Source of the DNA: Inconstantimicrobium porci
GTDB lineage: Bacteria; Bacillota; Clostridia; Clostridiales; Clostridiaceae
Direction of reading: 5' to 3'
DNA length: 64,000 bases
Assembly (NCBI RefSeq): GCF_009696465.1
Contig: NZ_VULX01000002.1
Span: 124,001-188,000, forward strand
Below, piece by piece: positions 26,727 to 34,290 of this stretch. The notes beneath the pieces are model-generated. The model ran no database searches. It was given only the letters and a program-made list of their open reading frames with translations, and had not been told where the DNA came from. Each line of letters opens with the position of its first letter. Within the stretch, counting starts at the first letter, position 1. The position numbers and the translations under genes were made by a program.

Positions 26727-27070
26727 ATAAATTAGAATTTAATAATAGATTAGAAATCAGAACTAAGAGAGAAGAGAAAAGGAAGAAACTCCTATTGGAG
26801 TTTCGAGCCAAGGAATAAGCGAACATATCAGATCAAAGATTTGGAATACCTGCTTGGTCAAGACGTAAGCGAATATGCCAAATCGAAGATTTGGAATACC
26901 TGCTTAAATAAGAGAACATGTTCCTCTTAAAAACTCTTTAAAGATTATAACTTTAGAGGTTTGGAGGATATGCCTCCATTGATATTCAGAAATTAGTAAG
27001 TATAGCGAGCTAATTTCATCCTGTTCTCTTATCTCTGCTCTCATATCTCTAATCTCTATAAATTCCAGTT
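26727..27070 (+). repeat. Hairpin-rich intergenic element (copy D) with internal 50-bp tandem repeat
   Basis: Fills the 452-bp gap upstream of the PfkB gene. The left end (AATTTAATAATAGATTAGAA...) and the reverse complement of the right end (AATTTATAGAGATTAGAGAT...) agree over about 45 bases. Inside are GAAACTCC-tatt-GGAGTTTC (26785-26804), a 50-bp unit repeated twice (26817-26916), AAGAG-CCTCTT with AAAAACTCTTT (26909-26940), GGAGG-CCTCC (26963-26977) and AAATTAG-CTAATTT (26990-27016). The hairpin order matches copies A-C; the tandem insert is unique. No ORF is supported inside. Confidence 0.75.
26817..26916 (+). repeat. 50-bp tandem duplication with hairpin in each unit
   Basis: Two units beginning AAGCGAA at 26817 and 26867 share the tail GAAGATTTGGAATACCTGCTT or its close variant. 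The second unit contains a perfect CCAAATC-gaa-GATTTGG hairpin; the first has a weakened version. They lie between the first and second conserved hairpins of element copy D. Confidence 0.7.
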
Positions 27071-27119
27071 TGTCGAGTTCTTCGTGCTCTAATTTTTTAT
27101 TTATTTTAGTAATATTATT

Positions 27120-28214
27120 CTAATTCCACTGCCATGGCATTTTTAATTTCATCATATATGGAAACTTTTTATCATATTCATCAGCTTTAGCTGTATAACT
27201 ATTACATTCTTCATATACAGCTGCTTCATAGAACTTTCCTTTAACATCTTTAAGTCCATCCTTTACAAGTTCAATTCCCATAAATGGATCAAAATTTTCG
27301 CCATCACAAGTTGTTATTCCAAAATTATCACATGTCTTAAAGCCATGACGTGGATAATAGTATGGTTCTCCAAAGATAATTATTGCTTTATGTCCTTTTT
27401 GTCTTGCAATCTCCATTGTCTCTTCAAGGAGTCTGCTTCCTATACCTAAATTCTGATACATAGGATCTACACATAGCGGTCCAAAAGTTAGCACATCAAT
27501 CTTTTTGTCGCCATCCATCACATATGACATGGCATAAAAAATTTCTCCTACAATTTTACCGTCAATCTCTGCCACTCTGCTAAGCTCTGGCAGATAATCT
27601 TTGCTTTCTCTCAATAAATGAACAAGATAATGTTCATTACAGCCAGGCACATGAAGATTCCAAAATGCTCTTTTAGCCACAAGTTCAGTTTCATAATAAT
27701 CGCTTTCTCTTTCTTCTCTGATTATCACTTTTTCTTTAAGACTTCCTGTATTATCCGCATATCTGTACTTTTTAAACAATGGTCCTTCTTCCCCCATGCC
27801 ATCCTCTACAAAGTTATTTTTTCTAAGGACTTTCTTTGATATTTCATTATCTATATCTGTCTGTGCAGTTACACAAAGTACACCCTTCTGCTTCATTGCC
27901 CATTCAGTCACGTCATAAACAGCTTCAGTTGCATATCCTTTACGTCTATATTCTTCGTCTATACCATATCCTATTTCAACAATTCCTTTTTCATCTGGCC
28001 CACCTTTAAAACATATACCTCCAATTGATGTACCTTCTTTAAGCTCAATCAGCCAGTCTGCTCCCCATTCCTGATGTTCTAAGTCATTCTTCATGCACTT
28101 AATCATTTCTAAGTATGCCTTCTTCATCTCTTCATCTTGTTCCGCTTTATACAGTTTGTCCATTTCTTCCATTGTTCTAGGTCTTATTCTAAGTCTTTCA
28201 GATTCAATAATCAT
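27120..28214 (-). CDS. Tandem GNAT acetyltransferase (two GNAT domains fused)
   Basis: 364 residues made of two acetyltransferase domains. Residues 1-155 are RimJ/RimL-like: MIIESERLRIRPRTMEEMDK, with YGIDEEYRRKGYATEAVYDV as motif A and ISKKVLRKNNFVEDG as motif B. Residues about 165-364 are a YhbS-like GNAT: FGPLCVDPMYQNLGIGSRLL (Gln-x-x-Gly-x-Gly) and IIIFGEPYYYPRHGF. Both CoA-binding loops look intact, so both halves may work. ATG after AGGAAG. Such fusions occur in clostridia but substrates are unknown. It reads away from element copy D's right end. Confidence 0.87.
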   Translation of the reverse strand: MIIESERLRIRPRTMEEMDKLYKAEQDEEMKKAYLEMIKCMKNDLEHQEWGADWLIELKEGTSIGGICFKGGPDEKGIVEIGYGIDEEYRRKGYATEAVYDVTEWAMKQKGVLCVTAQTDIDNEISKKVLRKNNFVEDGMGEEGPLFKKYRYADNTGSLKEKVIIREERESDYYETELVAKRAFWNLHVPGCNEHYLVHLLRESKDYLPELSRVAEIDGKIVGEIFYAMSYVMDGDKKIDVLTFGPLCVDPMYQNLGIGSRLLEETMEIARQKGHKAIIIFGEPYYYPRHGFKTCDNFGITTCDGENFDPFMGIELVKDGLKDVKGKFYEAAVYEECNSYTAKADEYDKKFPYMMKLKMPWQWN

Positions 28215-28295
28215 TATTAATACTTCCTTCCTAAATATAAAATCTTTTTTAGAAAGTAAAACATAATGTGATACTCAAATATTCTATTTTTTATA

Positions 28296-28325
28296 TAAAA
28301 AAAGCCACACCAATCGATGTGACTA
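28296..28325 (-). terminator. Terminator downstream of small-ORF region
   Basis: On the minus strand AGTCACATC-gatt-GGTGTGGCT followed by seven T residues. It lies between the small-ORF region and the tandem GNAT gene, so something upstream is probably transcribed. Confidence 0.85.
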
Positions 28326-28342
28326 TAAATTTACAATTTTAT

Positions 28343-28467
28343 TCACAAAAAGATCAGAAATATGAATGCACCACAATAAAACCATAAATAATATGGTCTT
28401 TTACTTTCCATGATGCTAATATATTAAATTAGCCTAGTACTACCTCGCTTAATTTAACTCTTTTCAT
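28343..28467 (-). other. Possible transcribed region with two micro-ORFs
   Basis: In the 354-bp gap, minus strand, AAAGGAG precedes an ATG at 28467 that opens a 12-codon frame (MKRVKLSEVVLG). A second frame from 28411 gives MESKRPYYLWFYCGAFIFLI plus two residues, a 22-residue hydrophobic peptide, but it lacks a good ribosome binding site. A strong terminator follows at 28325. This may be a leader, a small membrane peptide gene, or the end of a decayed gene. Coding is not proven. Confidence 0.35.
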
Positions 28468-28512
28468 ATTCCATTTCTCCTTTCATCTATAACATAATAT
28501 TATAATAACATA

Positions 28513-28566
28513 AAATATTTGTTTTTCAAATATTTGTTTTTCAAATATTTGTTTTTCAAATATTTT
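28513..28566. repeat. 15-bp tandem repeat (three and a half units)
   Basis: AAATATTTGTTTTTC is repeated exactly at 28513, 28528 and 28543, followed by a partial fourth unit. It lies 3 bp after the stop of the GT-C gene on the minus strand. Slippage-prone and probably variable in length. Confidence 0.85.
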
Positions 28567-28568
28567 CT

Positions 28569-30128
28569 TTATAAAGCATTATATTTCTTTTTTATTATTT
28601 TAGTTATATACTGATACCCCATAACTCCTGCAATTATAAAGAAAGGTCCATACACAAGCAGATATCTGGCACGTGGCTCAAAAATCATCTCAAAGACAGT
28701 TATTCCTATCAACGAAAGATATAATGACTGTTGTTCTTTGCCTTCAATTCTAAACTTAGAATAACTGATTACAAAGCCGATCATCAGCATAAGGTTCAAC
28801 AACCATACTGATTGCTTTACTGCTGCAAAACCTCCATAATATCTACCGGAAACCCAGAAGATATTTCTAAGAAATGGTGATATCACTGAATCCTTATTAG
28901 GAAATTCCTTAACGTAAAACTCTCCTTCTTTACCATAAGCAAACGTTCCATCATTAAAATTAATAAGTGCTTTACGAATTATATGCATCATAAAATCTAT
29001 GCCATTATAATTAGCGATTCTTTCTTTAATAACTTTCATATTTCCTGCATTTCTTGACTTAACATCAGGGAAGTCAAAAGAACACTTTACATCTTCAGCA
29101 TAATACACACCATCAGTTACATTGTTTAGTCCCATCATAGCAAAATGCATCATACCCATTTCTTTATTCTTGTCCAATTTAAATCCTAATGATTCTCTAT
29201 AAAACTGATTTGCTGCAGATGATACTATTACTACTACCGCTATAACTGCTATAACAAATGCTGATTTTTTTAGTTTTTTCTTATCTGCTTCTGATATCAA
29301 ATGAGCTGATTCTATAATAAGCACTGCAATAAACACTATTAAAGTCTGTGGCTTTATATGATAGCCTATAAATGCAAGTACCGAAACAGCTATCCATTTT
29401 ATGTAAGCACACTTACCATTCTGTATAAAGTGATATATTCTTAGAATTAATATAGGAATAAGAATCCCCATTGAATCTGAATATGGTATAACAAGCCATG
29501 GAGATGTTCCAAGAAGTATAACATATGCTATCCATCCAACCCATGATAAAGTAAGTGACTTTAGCCAGTCTTTTATAGTTAAAAATATCAGTAGTCCTGC
29601 AGCACTTGATAAAACACATTGAACAACAGCTAAAGCTATAAGCTGGTTTTCATTATCATTAACACAAAAAAAACTGCATATCTTGATTATTCCCGAAAAG
29701 ATGCCTGTTATAAATATGTTATTAGGGTACCTTGAAAAATATAGATTATCAAGATTACCAAATTCACCTCTAACTATTCTCTGCGCATTTAAAAATACAT
29801 TTCTGGCATCCCAGCCAGTAAAAAATGTTATCCTGCTGCATATAAATATTTGTATTATCAATAACAGTATAACAGTAACTGTTATTTTAATCTGCCAGTT
29901 TCTAGACAACATCATCTCTATTAAATTGTATTTTTTATATAATACAATTGTTAATGTAGCTAATATTACAAATGTAATAATTATCAATCCAATATTAGAC
30001 ATGATGAATTTCTGCTTATCACAGTAATCCTGAAAAGATAAAAAGATCACATCTAGCAAAATAAAAATAAACATTCCAGTAAATATTGCTTTTACGCTTT
30101 TCTCAGTTAAAAGTATTATTTTCTTCAT
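28569..30128 (-). CDS. GT-C-type membrane glycosyltransferase or related polytopic protein
   Basis: 519 residues with about 11-12 hydrophobic segments. After the first helices comes ITFFTGWDARNVFLNAQRIV and then YFSRYPNNIFITG, the pattern of an extracytoplasmic loop with an acidic residue followed by a Tyr-Pro-Asn motif found in PMT/ArnT-like (GT39/GT83) enzymes. These use lipid-linked sugars to glycosylate targets outside the membrane. A soluble stretch around 330-410 and a polar C-terminus follow. The acceptor and donor are unknown. It may share a transcript with the truncated gene at 30221, 92 bp upstream. Confidence 0.75.
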   Translation of the reverse strand: MKKIILLTEKSVKAIFTGMFIFILLDVIFLSFQDYCDKQKFIMSNIGLIIITFVILATLTIVLYKKYNLIEMMLSRNWQIKITVTVILLLIIQIFICSRITFFTGWDARNVFLNAQRIVRGEFGNLDNLYFSRYPNNIFITGIFSGIIKICSFFCVNDNENQLIALAVVQCVLSSAAGLLIFLTIKDWLKSLTLSWVGWIAYVILLGTSPWLVIPYSDSMGILIPILILRIYHFIQNGKCAYIKWIAVSVLAFIGYHIKPQTLIVFIAVLIIESAHLISEADKKKLKKSAFVIAVIAVVVIVSSAANQFYRESLGFKLDKNKEMGMMHFAMMGLNNVTDGVYYAEDVKCSFDFPDVKSRNAGNMKVIKERIANYNGIDFMMHIIRKALINFNDGTFAYGKEGEFYVKEFPNKDSVISPFLRNIFWVSGRYYGGFAAVKQSVWLLNLMLMIGFVISYSKFRIEGKEQQSLYLSLIGITVFEMIFEPRARYLLVYGPFFIIAGVMGYQYITKIIKKKYNAL

Positions 30129-30220
30129 TACAATTTACCCCATATTAATTTTTCCCATGTTTGTAATTATATCATACCACATTCCTCTTTTTAGGCCTCC
30201 TTATGAAAATATATTAGTAT

Positions 30221-30718
30221 TTATATAAGGTTATTTCCAGGATGAACAAGCACTGCATCAGATGGTATATGAATTCTTATTACTTTTTTACTTGCTTTTT
30301 CATATTCTAGTTCACCAATCCTGAAAAGATTATGTGATATCTGCCTTGCTGTCCACCAGTCCCTGTCAAACTGCATCGTTCCATATCCATCATTATGTTC
30401 ATTGATGAATCTTGTGAAACACTTCATTGTATCAGCAAATATCTTATCGCTTATTCCCTTATTTTTATACATGTCATAAGACATTTCAGCACAATGCAAC
30501 ATACATGTAAGGATCTTGAGTCCATCAGGATCATCACCTAACATTGCTTTTATTTCTTTTCTCCCATCATCCCATGACGATCTTGAAAATAACTTTGTTA
30601 ATGATGATTCAGCTTTTGTATAATCAATCTTTTTGTCTAGATCAATTACTTTGTCTGTAACACATTTCTGAAGACAAATAACTCTGCATATTTCATTTAT
30701 TTTCCCCAATGACAGCAA
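30221..30718 (-). pseudogene. Acyltransferase-domain protein, N-terminal part only
   Basis: 165 residues with no AUG start: the frame opens with TTG at 30718, and another TTG at 30709 has a better distance to GGGGGAG. The part from GKINEICRVICLQ through DGLKILTCMLHCAEMSYDMY, DTMKCFTRFINEHNDGYGTM and FDRDWWTARQISHNLFRIGE to IRIHIPSDAVL looks like the N-terminal half of a clostridial acyltransferase of about 290 aa. The C-terminal GNAT-like half is missing: after PSDAVL the frame ends HPGNNLI and stops. I read it as a truncated gene; a short functional protein cannot be excluded. Family recognition rests on memory of similar proteins. Confidence 0.55.
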
Positions 30719-30768
30719 CTCCCCCTATAACCAATATCATTTAATCAACGATGTTAATATCTTCCTTT

Positions 30769-31137
30769 TTATTTCTGTATAAGATGTACTGCAAAGCCAC
30801 CTATATCTCCATCAAAATAAACAAAAGTGCACTTTCCATCCTTATCAAATTTCTTAGTTTCCTCTACAGTCTTCATACCTCTATCTTCAAAGTACTTCAT
30901 AGCCTTTTCACAGTCATTAACTGCAAATCCAATATGGCCATTAGTGCCTCTGCCATTCTTCTTCATAATTTCAATGAGACTATCATTAAAGTATGATACA
31001 GGTGTTTCGTTAATCTGAAGACCCATAAGACTTAAAAACTTCTCTGCAAACTGTAGAGCTTCTTTATCATCATTTGCGTTGATACCTACATGTGCAACTT
31101 TCATATCAAATAATTCAACTGCATTCTTTTCTGCCAT
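30769..31137 (-). CDS. VOC-family (glyoxalase-like) protein
   Basis: 122 residues forming one vicinal-oxygen-chelate domain: KVAHVGINANDDKEALQFAE opens the first beta-alpha-beta module and GHIGFAVNDCEKAMKYFEDR with YFDGDIGGFAVHLIQK the second. His residues in VAHVG and NGHIGF and the late HLIQ His are possible metal ligands. Very similar domains occur as the C-terminal part of clostridial KDPG/KHG-aldolase-like proteins, so this may be a free-standing version. Function unknown. ATG with GGGGTG upstream. Confidence 0.8.
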   Translation of the reverse strand: MAEKNAVELFDMKVAHVGINANDDKEALQFAEKFLSLMGLQINETPVSYFNDSLIEIMKKNGRGTNGHIGFAVNDCEKAMKYFEDRGMKTVEETKKFDKDGKCTFVYFDGDIGGFAVHLIQK

Positions 31138-31164
31138 TTTTATTCACCCCTATTGTTAAGATAA

Positions 31165-31648
31165 CTATTTTACTTCTCTTCCGCCCCATTCAACAACTGT
31201 AAATCCTCTACGATGAAATTCTTTAATATCAGGTTTTTCAATCTCTACAGGCTTATTTAATTTTTTATAAGCCATAAATACTCTTAATACACTGTCTGGT
31301 TTAGGATCTACCTTTAGCTTAGCACTGTTTGTATATGATTTTCCTTGAAATGTTATCAAGTTATATGGGTTGTCCTGCATCTTAGGAAGCCAGTATACAA
31401 TAAATTCATTATATTCTTTTGGTGTTAATCCCATCTCTGATAGTTTGTCCTGAAGAAATACTGCTGTATCCTTTCCTTTTACAACAAATCCTCTGCTCAT
31501 ATCATATTTTGTGTCATTTTTCCCTTCCCAAAAAAGATGTGAATTAGTTACCTCTTATGGTATCTATTATTGTGCCAATAATAATTACTATTATCCCAAC
31601 TGCAATAATAATTGCTATTATTATTTTTGTAAGTGTATTTTTTTTCAT
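31165..31648 (-). pseudogene. Membrane/secreted protein remnant: N-terminal helix and C-terminal domain joined out of frame
   Basis: An ATG at 31648 with GGGGAG opens a 34-codon frame that is one membrane helix (LTKIIIAIIIAVGIIVIIIG) and stops at 31544. In the next frame, starting about 31547, TNSHLFWEGKNDTKYDMSRG continues into FVVKGKDTAVFLQ and EYNEFIVYWLPKMQDNPYN and ends FTVVEWGGREVK at 31165. That second part is the conserved C-terminal domain of a clostridial envelope protein of roughly 250-350 aa. The middle is missing. The first frame alone could still make a 34-residue membrane peptide. Confidence 0.65.
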
Positions 31649-31787
31649 ATTATCTCCCCTTTGCACATCCCACTTAATTCCATATCACCATATATTTCTA
31701 TAACAAAATAGACCGATACATACTAATATCTGAATTACTATGTATCAGCCTTGTTTATATGTTTTCCGTATCAGTTAATTTCACTAA

Positions 31788-32015
31788 CTACTTTTCTTCT
31801 TTTAGATATGGCAGTGCCTCAGCTACCTGAATGCCTATTATCGGCATAGGGAGAAGCATTGCACTCTTTATATCCTCCGTAGACGCTCCAAGCTGCTTAG
31901 CTCTTGCTATATGAAAAGGAAGCCCTCCATACATCCTTGCTGTTACAAGCACTGATATATATGCAAGTTCATGAGTCTTTTCATCAAGAGTGCTTTTCTT
32001 TGACATCTTCATCAT
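31788..32015 (-). CDS. Carboxymuconolactone decarboxylase-like protein, short
   Basis: 75 residues. LDEKTHELAYISVLVTARMY followed by GLPFHIARAKQLGASTEDIK matches the core of the CMD/AhpD-like family. The redox Cys-x-x-Cys of AhpD is absent, as in the non-redox subgroup. Family members are usually 100-130 aa with about 30 more residues at the N-terminus, so this may be truncated. The ATG lies inside the 3' end of the broken sigma-factor gene (32-bp overlap), a pairing that suggests former translational coupling. Whether it is still expressed is uncertain. Confidence 0.55.
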   Translation of the reverse strand: MMKMSKKSTLDEKTHELAYISVLVTARMYGGLPFHIARAKQLGASTEDIKSAMLLPMPIIGIQVAEALPYLKEEK

Positions 32016-32543
32016 AAAAATATCCCTTTTCAGTAAAATCCAATTTTTCTATTATCCTTTTTGTACTCTTCTGCAAATTTTCGCGTTTCTTAGAAAAAGT
32101 GATCCAGACTCTACATGAACACGGATTTTTTTCATTAAGAATACTGCAGTGATCTGCAAAGAAAGAATCTATATTCATTCTAGCCCTATAAAGAAGTCCC
32201 TTTGCTGCTCCCTTCGTTATATTTAGTATTCCAGCAGCATTATCTATATCAAAACCATACATATCAACTAGTGAAAATATACTTCTTTGATTTAAAGTAA
32301 GCTTTCTTACCATAGCCAGAAAACATCCATTCTGCATATCTCTGATTTCTTCATCTACAATAATCTCCTCTTCAGGCTCAACTGTTATGCTGGCAAGAAG
32401 CTTCCCTTCACTCTCCAAAGTTTACCAATCTTCGGTTTCAACTAAGTACTTATTTTTATCTTTTCGTGCTTTATTAATGAATTCATGAAAGCATATAGTC
32501 CTTAGCTATTATAGTAGTTCTGATAGATTTCACTTATATCCAC
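31984..32543 (-). pseudogene. ECF-like RNA polymerase sigma factor, broken
   Basis: A GTG at 32543 with GGAG opens VDISEIYQNYYNS and stops. A second frame gives CFHEFINKARKDKNKYLVET then EDW and an in-frame TAA. Beyond it the same frame continues LESEGKLLASI and through the region-4 helix-turn-helix (KLTLNQRSIFSLVDMYGFDI, AAGILNITKGAAKGLLYRAR) to a cysteine-containing tail (NPCSCRVWITF). Region 2, needed for -10 binding, is largely deleted. The frameshift plus nonsense codon make this a pseudogene even though 144 codons remain open at the 3' end. Confidence 0.72.
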
Positions 32544-32556
32544 GAATTTTCTCCAA

Positions 32557-32935
32557 TCATTTCTTTAGCTTTAAAACAGCTACAATCTCATCATCACACA
32601 TCTGACCATTTTCAATAAATCCCATAGAGTTATACAGTGATTTAGCTGCAACATTTTCTGGTTCGTAAGAAAGCCAACAGTACCCGGCTTGTCCGCAAGG
32701 ATTAGTATGTATATAGTCAATCGCAGTTTTTAAAGCTTTTCTACCCAAGCCTTTCCCCTGATATGACTTATCTATCATAAATCCCAAAAGGCAAAGCAAC
32801 TCTTCCTGAAGTTATAGTTGTATAAGCTTCAAGGATACTTTCTGTATTTGTTGCCACAAAATCCTTCTGATCATCATTTACTGAAAGCTTGATCACCTTC
32901 CAGATATTTTTATCATCCACTTTCTTTAATTCCAT
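32557..32935 (-). pseudogene. GNAT acetyltransferase with internal deletion and frameshift
   Basis: An ATG at 32935 (AAAGGGG upstream) opens a 55-codon frame, MELKKVDDKNIWKVIKLSVN ... ITSGRVALPFGIYDR, then stops. The following frame begins FMIDKSYQGKGLGRKALKTA (acetyl-CoA loop) and ends with NVAAKSLYNSMGFIENGQM and VAVLKLKK at 32557. The central strands before motif A are missing. At the join (about 32776-32786) the bases GGATTTATGAT make sense in both frames, GIYD in one and GFMI in the other, which is what deletion between short direct repeats would leave. Confidence 0.82.
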
Positions 32936-33088
32936 AATATCTGCCCCTTTAATTCCCCTATTGCTATTTTTATTTTTTTATGATAAGGAGTTTTTGTAAC
33001 ATACATTTACATATTACCTCAATAAATCAAATTGCACTACAATTCTATCCTGAAACAACAAGTAATGTACCACTGTATTCTTTACTAG

Positions 33089-34138
33089 CTACTTTATGCA
33101 CCTTCTATCAGCTTGTATTCCTAGTTTCTTGTATTCTGCAAGATATACCTCTTCTAATTCACGAAAGCCATCAGACAACTTAGAGAGATTGTCTAAATCA
33201 AGATACTTTCCTATGTTAAATTCAGGCATTCCACACTCTTCTGTCATTTCCTCAATATATTCCTGTATACAGCATGATGCAAGTACTGCTAACTGTATAT
33301 CATTATTTTCTACAGCTCTTCGTACCTTGTTTTTGTAATTAGAAACAAGCTCTTCATATGAACCTCTAACAGAGTCAGCAGATGGCAGCTTGATTTTAAC
33401 TATACTATCTTTCATATTCTTAAAAAATATTGATGTAGATTTTAGAACTTCTTGTGCATAGTTCTTAATGTCTACGTCACTATCAGCTTTTATTGCATTC
33501 CAGTATAACTCTGAAAAATTATTAGGACATTTCATCTTTTCAATTTCCTGAATACGCTGCTTTATGCCATAAGTATAATAAGTGTTATTTAACAGACAGA
33601 TAACATCTGTAAGCTCCATTAGCATTTCAGACAATAGTGTCTTCTTATCCTCTGTCTTATCACTTATCATAAGATCTGTAAAATACCTTTTTGCTCTATC
33701 TAAGTTTTCTTCTGCAGATTCTATCTTATCTTTAGTAATAGGCTGCTTTATATTTTCTTCAGCTTTCTTCTTTAGATTATTCCATCTATTCTCTACCTCT
33801 TCTGATGCATACCATACTGGCTCAACATCAATAATATGTGCTGCCCATGTACTTCCTACTTTACTTGCAATGTACTTCCAATCCATAGTATAAAAATCAT
33901 ATCCTACATCAAGATCATCATATTCATTTATAAAGCACATGTTAAACCACTTATCAGAATCATCTGATTTAATTATCACAAGATCAAGATCTGAATATTT
34001 ATCAAAATCACCTGACTTGCATGAACCAGTAAGTCCAATAAAATCAACATCGTTCCTGTATTCACTTTCAATTTTCTTAATAAGCATATCAAGAAGTTTC
34101 CTATTTCTCTTTTCAACCATAATCTTTTCATCAACCAT
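33089..34138 (-). CDS. Nucleotidyltransferase-domain protein
   Basis: 349 residues. The N-terminal domain has FIGLTGSCKSGDFDKYSDLD followed by LVII, the GS-x-DxD nucleotidyltransferase (MNT/KNT) signature, with the third acidic site probably near LDVGYDFYTMDW. The C-terminal 230 residues are helical with charged stretches, resembling the HEPN-like or aminoglycoside-transferase second domain, but I cannot name it. ATG with GGAGGG upstream. Substrate unknown. It is the last gene of the accessory run before the rpsI terminator. Confidence 0.82.
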   Translation of the reverse strand: MVDEKIMVEKRNRKLLDMLIKKIESEYRNDVDFIGLTGSCKSGDFDKYSDLDLVIIKSDDSDKWFNMCFINEYDDLDVGYDFYTMDWKYIASKVGSTWAAHIIDVEPVWYASEEVENRWNNLKKKAEENIKQPITKDKIESAEENLDRAKRYFTDLMISDKTEDKKTLLSEMLMELTDVICLLNNTYYTYGIKQRIQEIEKMKCPNNFSELYWNAIKADSDVDIKNYAQEVLKSTSIFFKNMKDSIVKIKLPSADSVRGSYEELVSNYKNKVRRAVENNDIQLAVLASCCIQEYIEEMTEECGMPEFNIGKYLDLDNLSKLSDGFRELEEVYLAEYKKLGIQADRRCIK

Positions 34139-34244
34139 CTTTTAAACCCTCCTGTATTGTTTTAATTTATCCCATAATTAAAATATACTCCTTTATAACA
34201 GAAAAATATATGTAGCAAATTAGTCAACTTATTCTTTACCATAG

Positions 34245-34280
34245 CAAAAAAGCCCTGTATTGTATAACAGAACTTTTTTG
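34245..34280 (-). terminator. Terminator in gap downstream of rpsI
   Basis: On the minus strand AAAAAGTTCTGT, an 8-base loop and ACAGGGCTTTTTT form a stem with a T-run. It follows the remnant reading frame at 34291-34507. Confidence 0.8.
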
Positions 34281-34290
34281 CAAAATTATA

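Noticed and set aside
28513-28566. CRISPR-like array
   Set aside because: The units are contiguous 15-mers without spacers, so this is a simple tandem repeat. No CRISPR array or cas gene was seen anywhere in the window.
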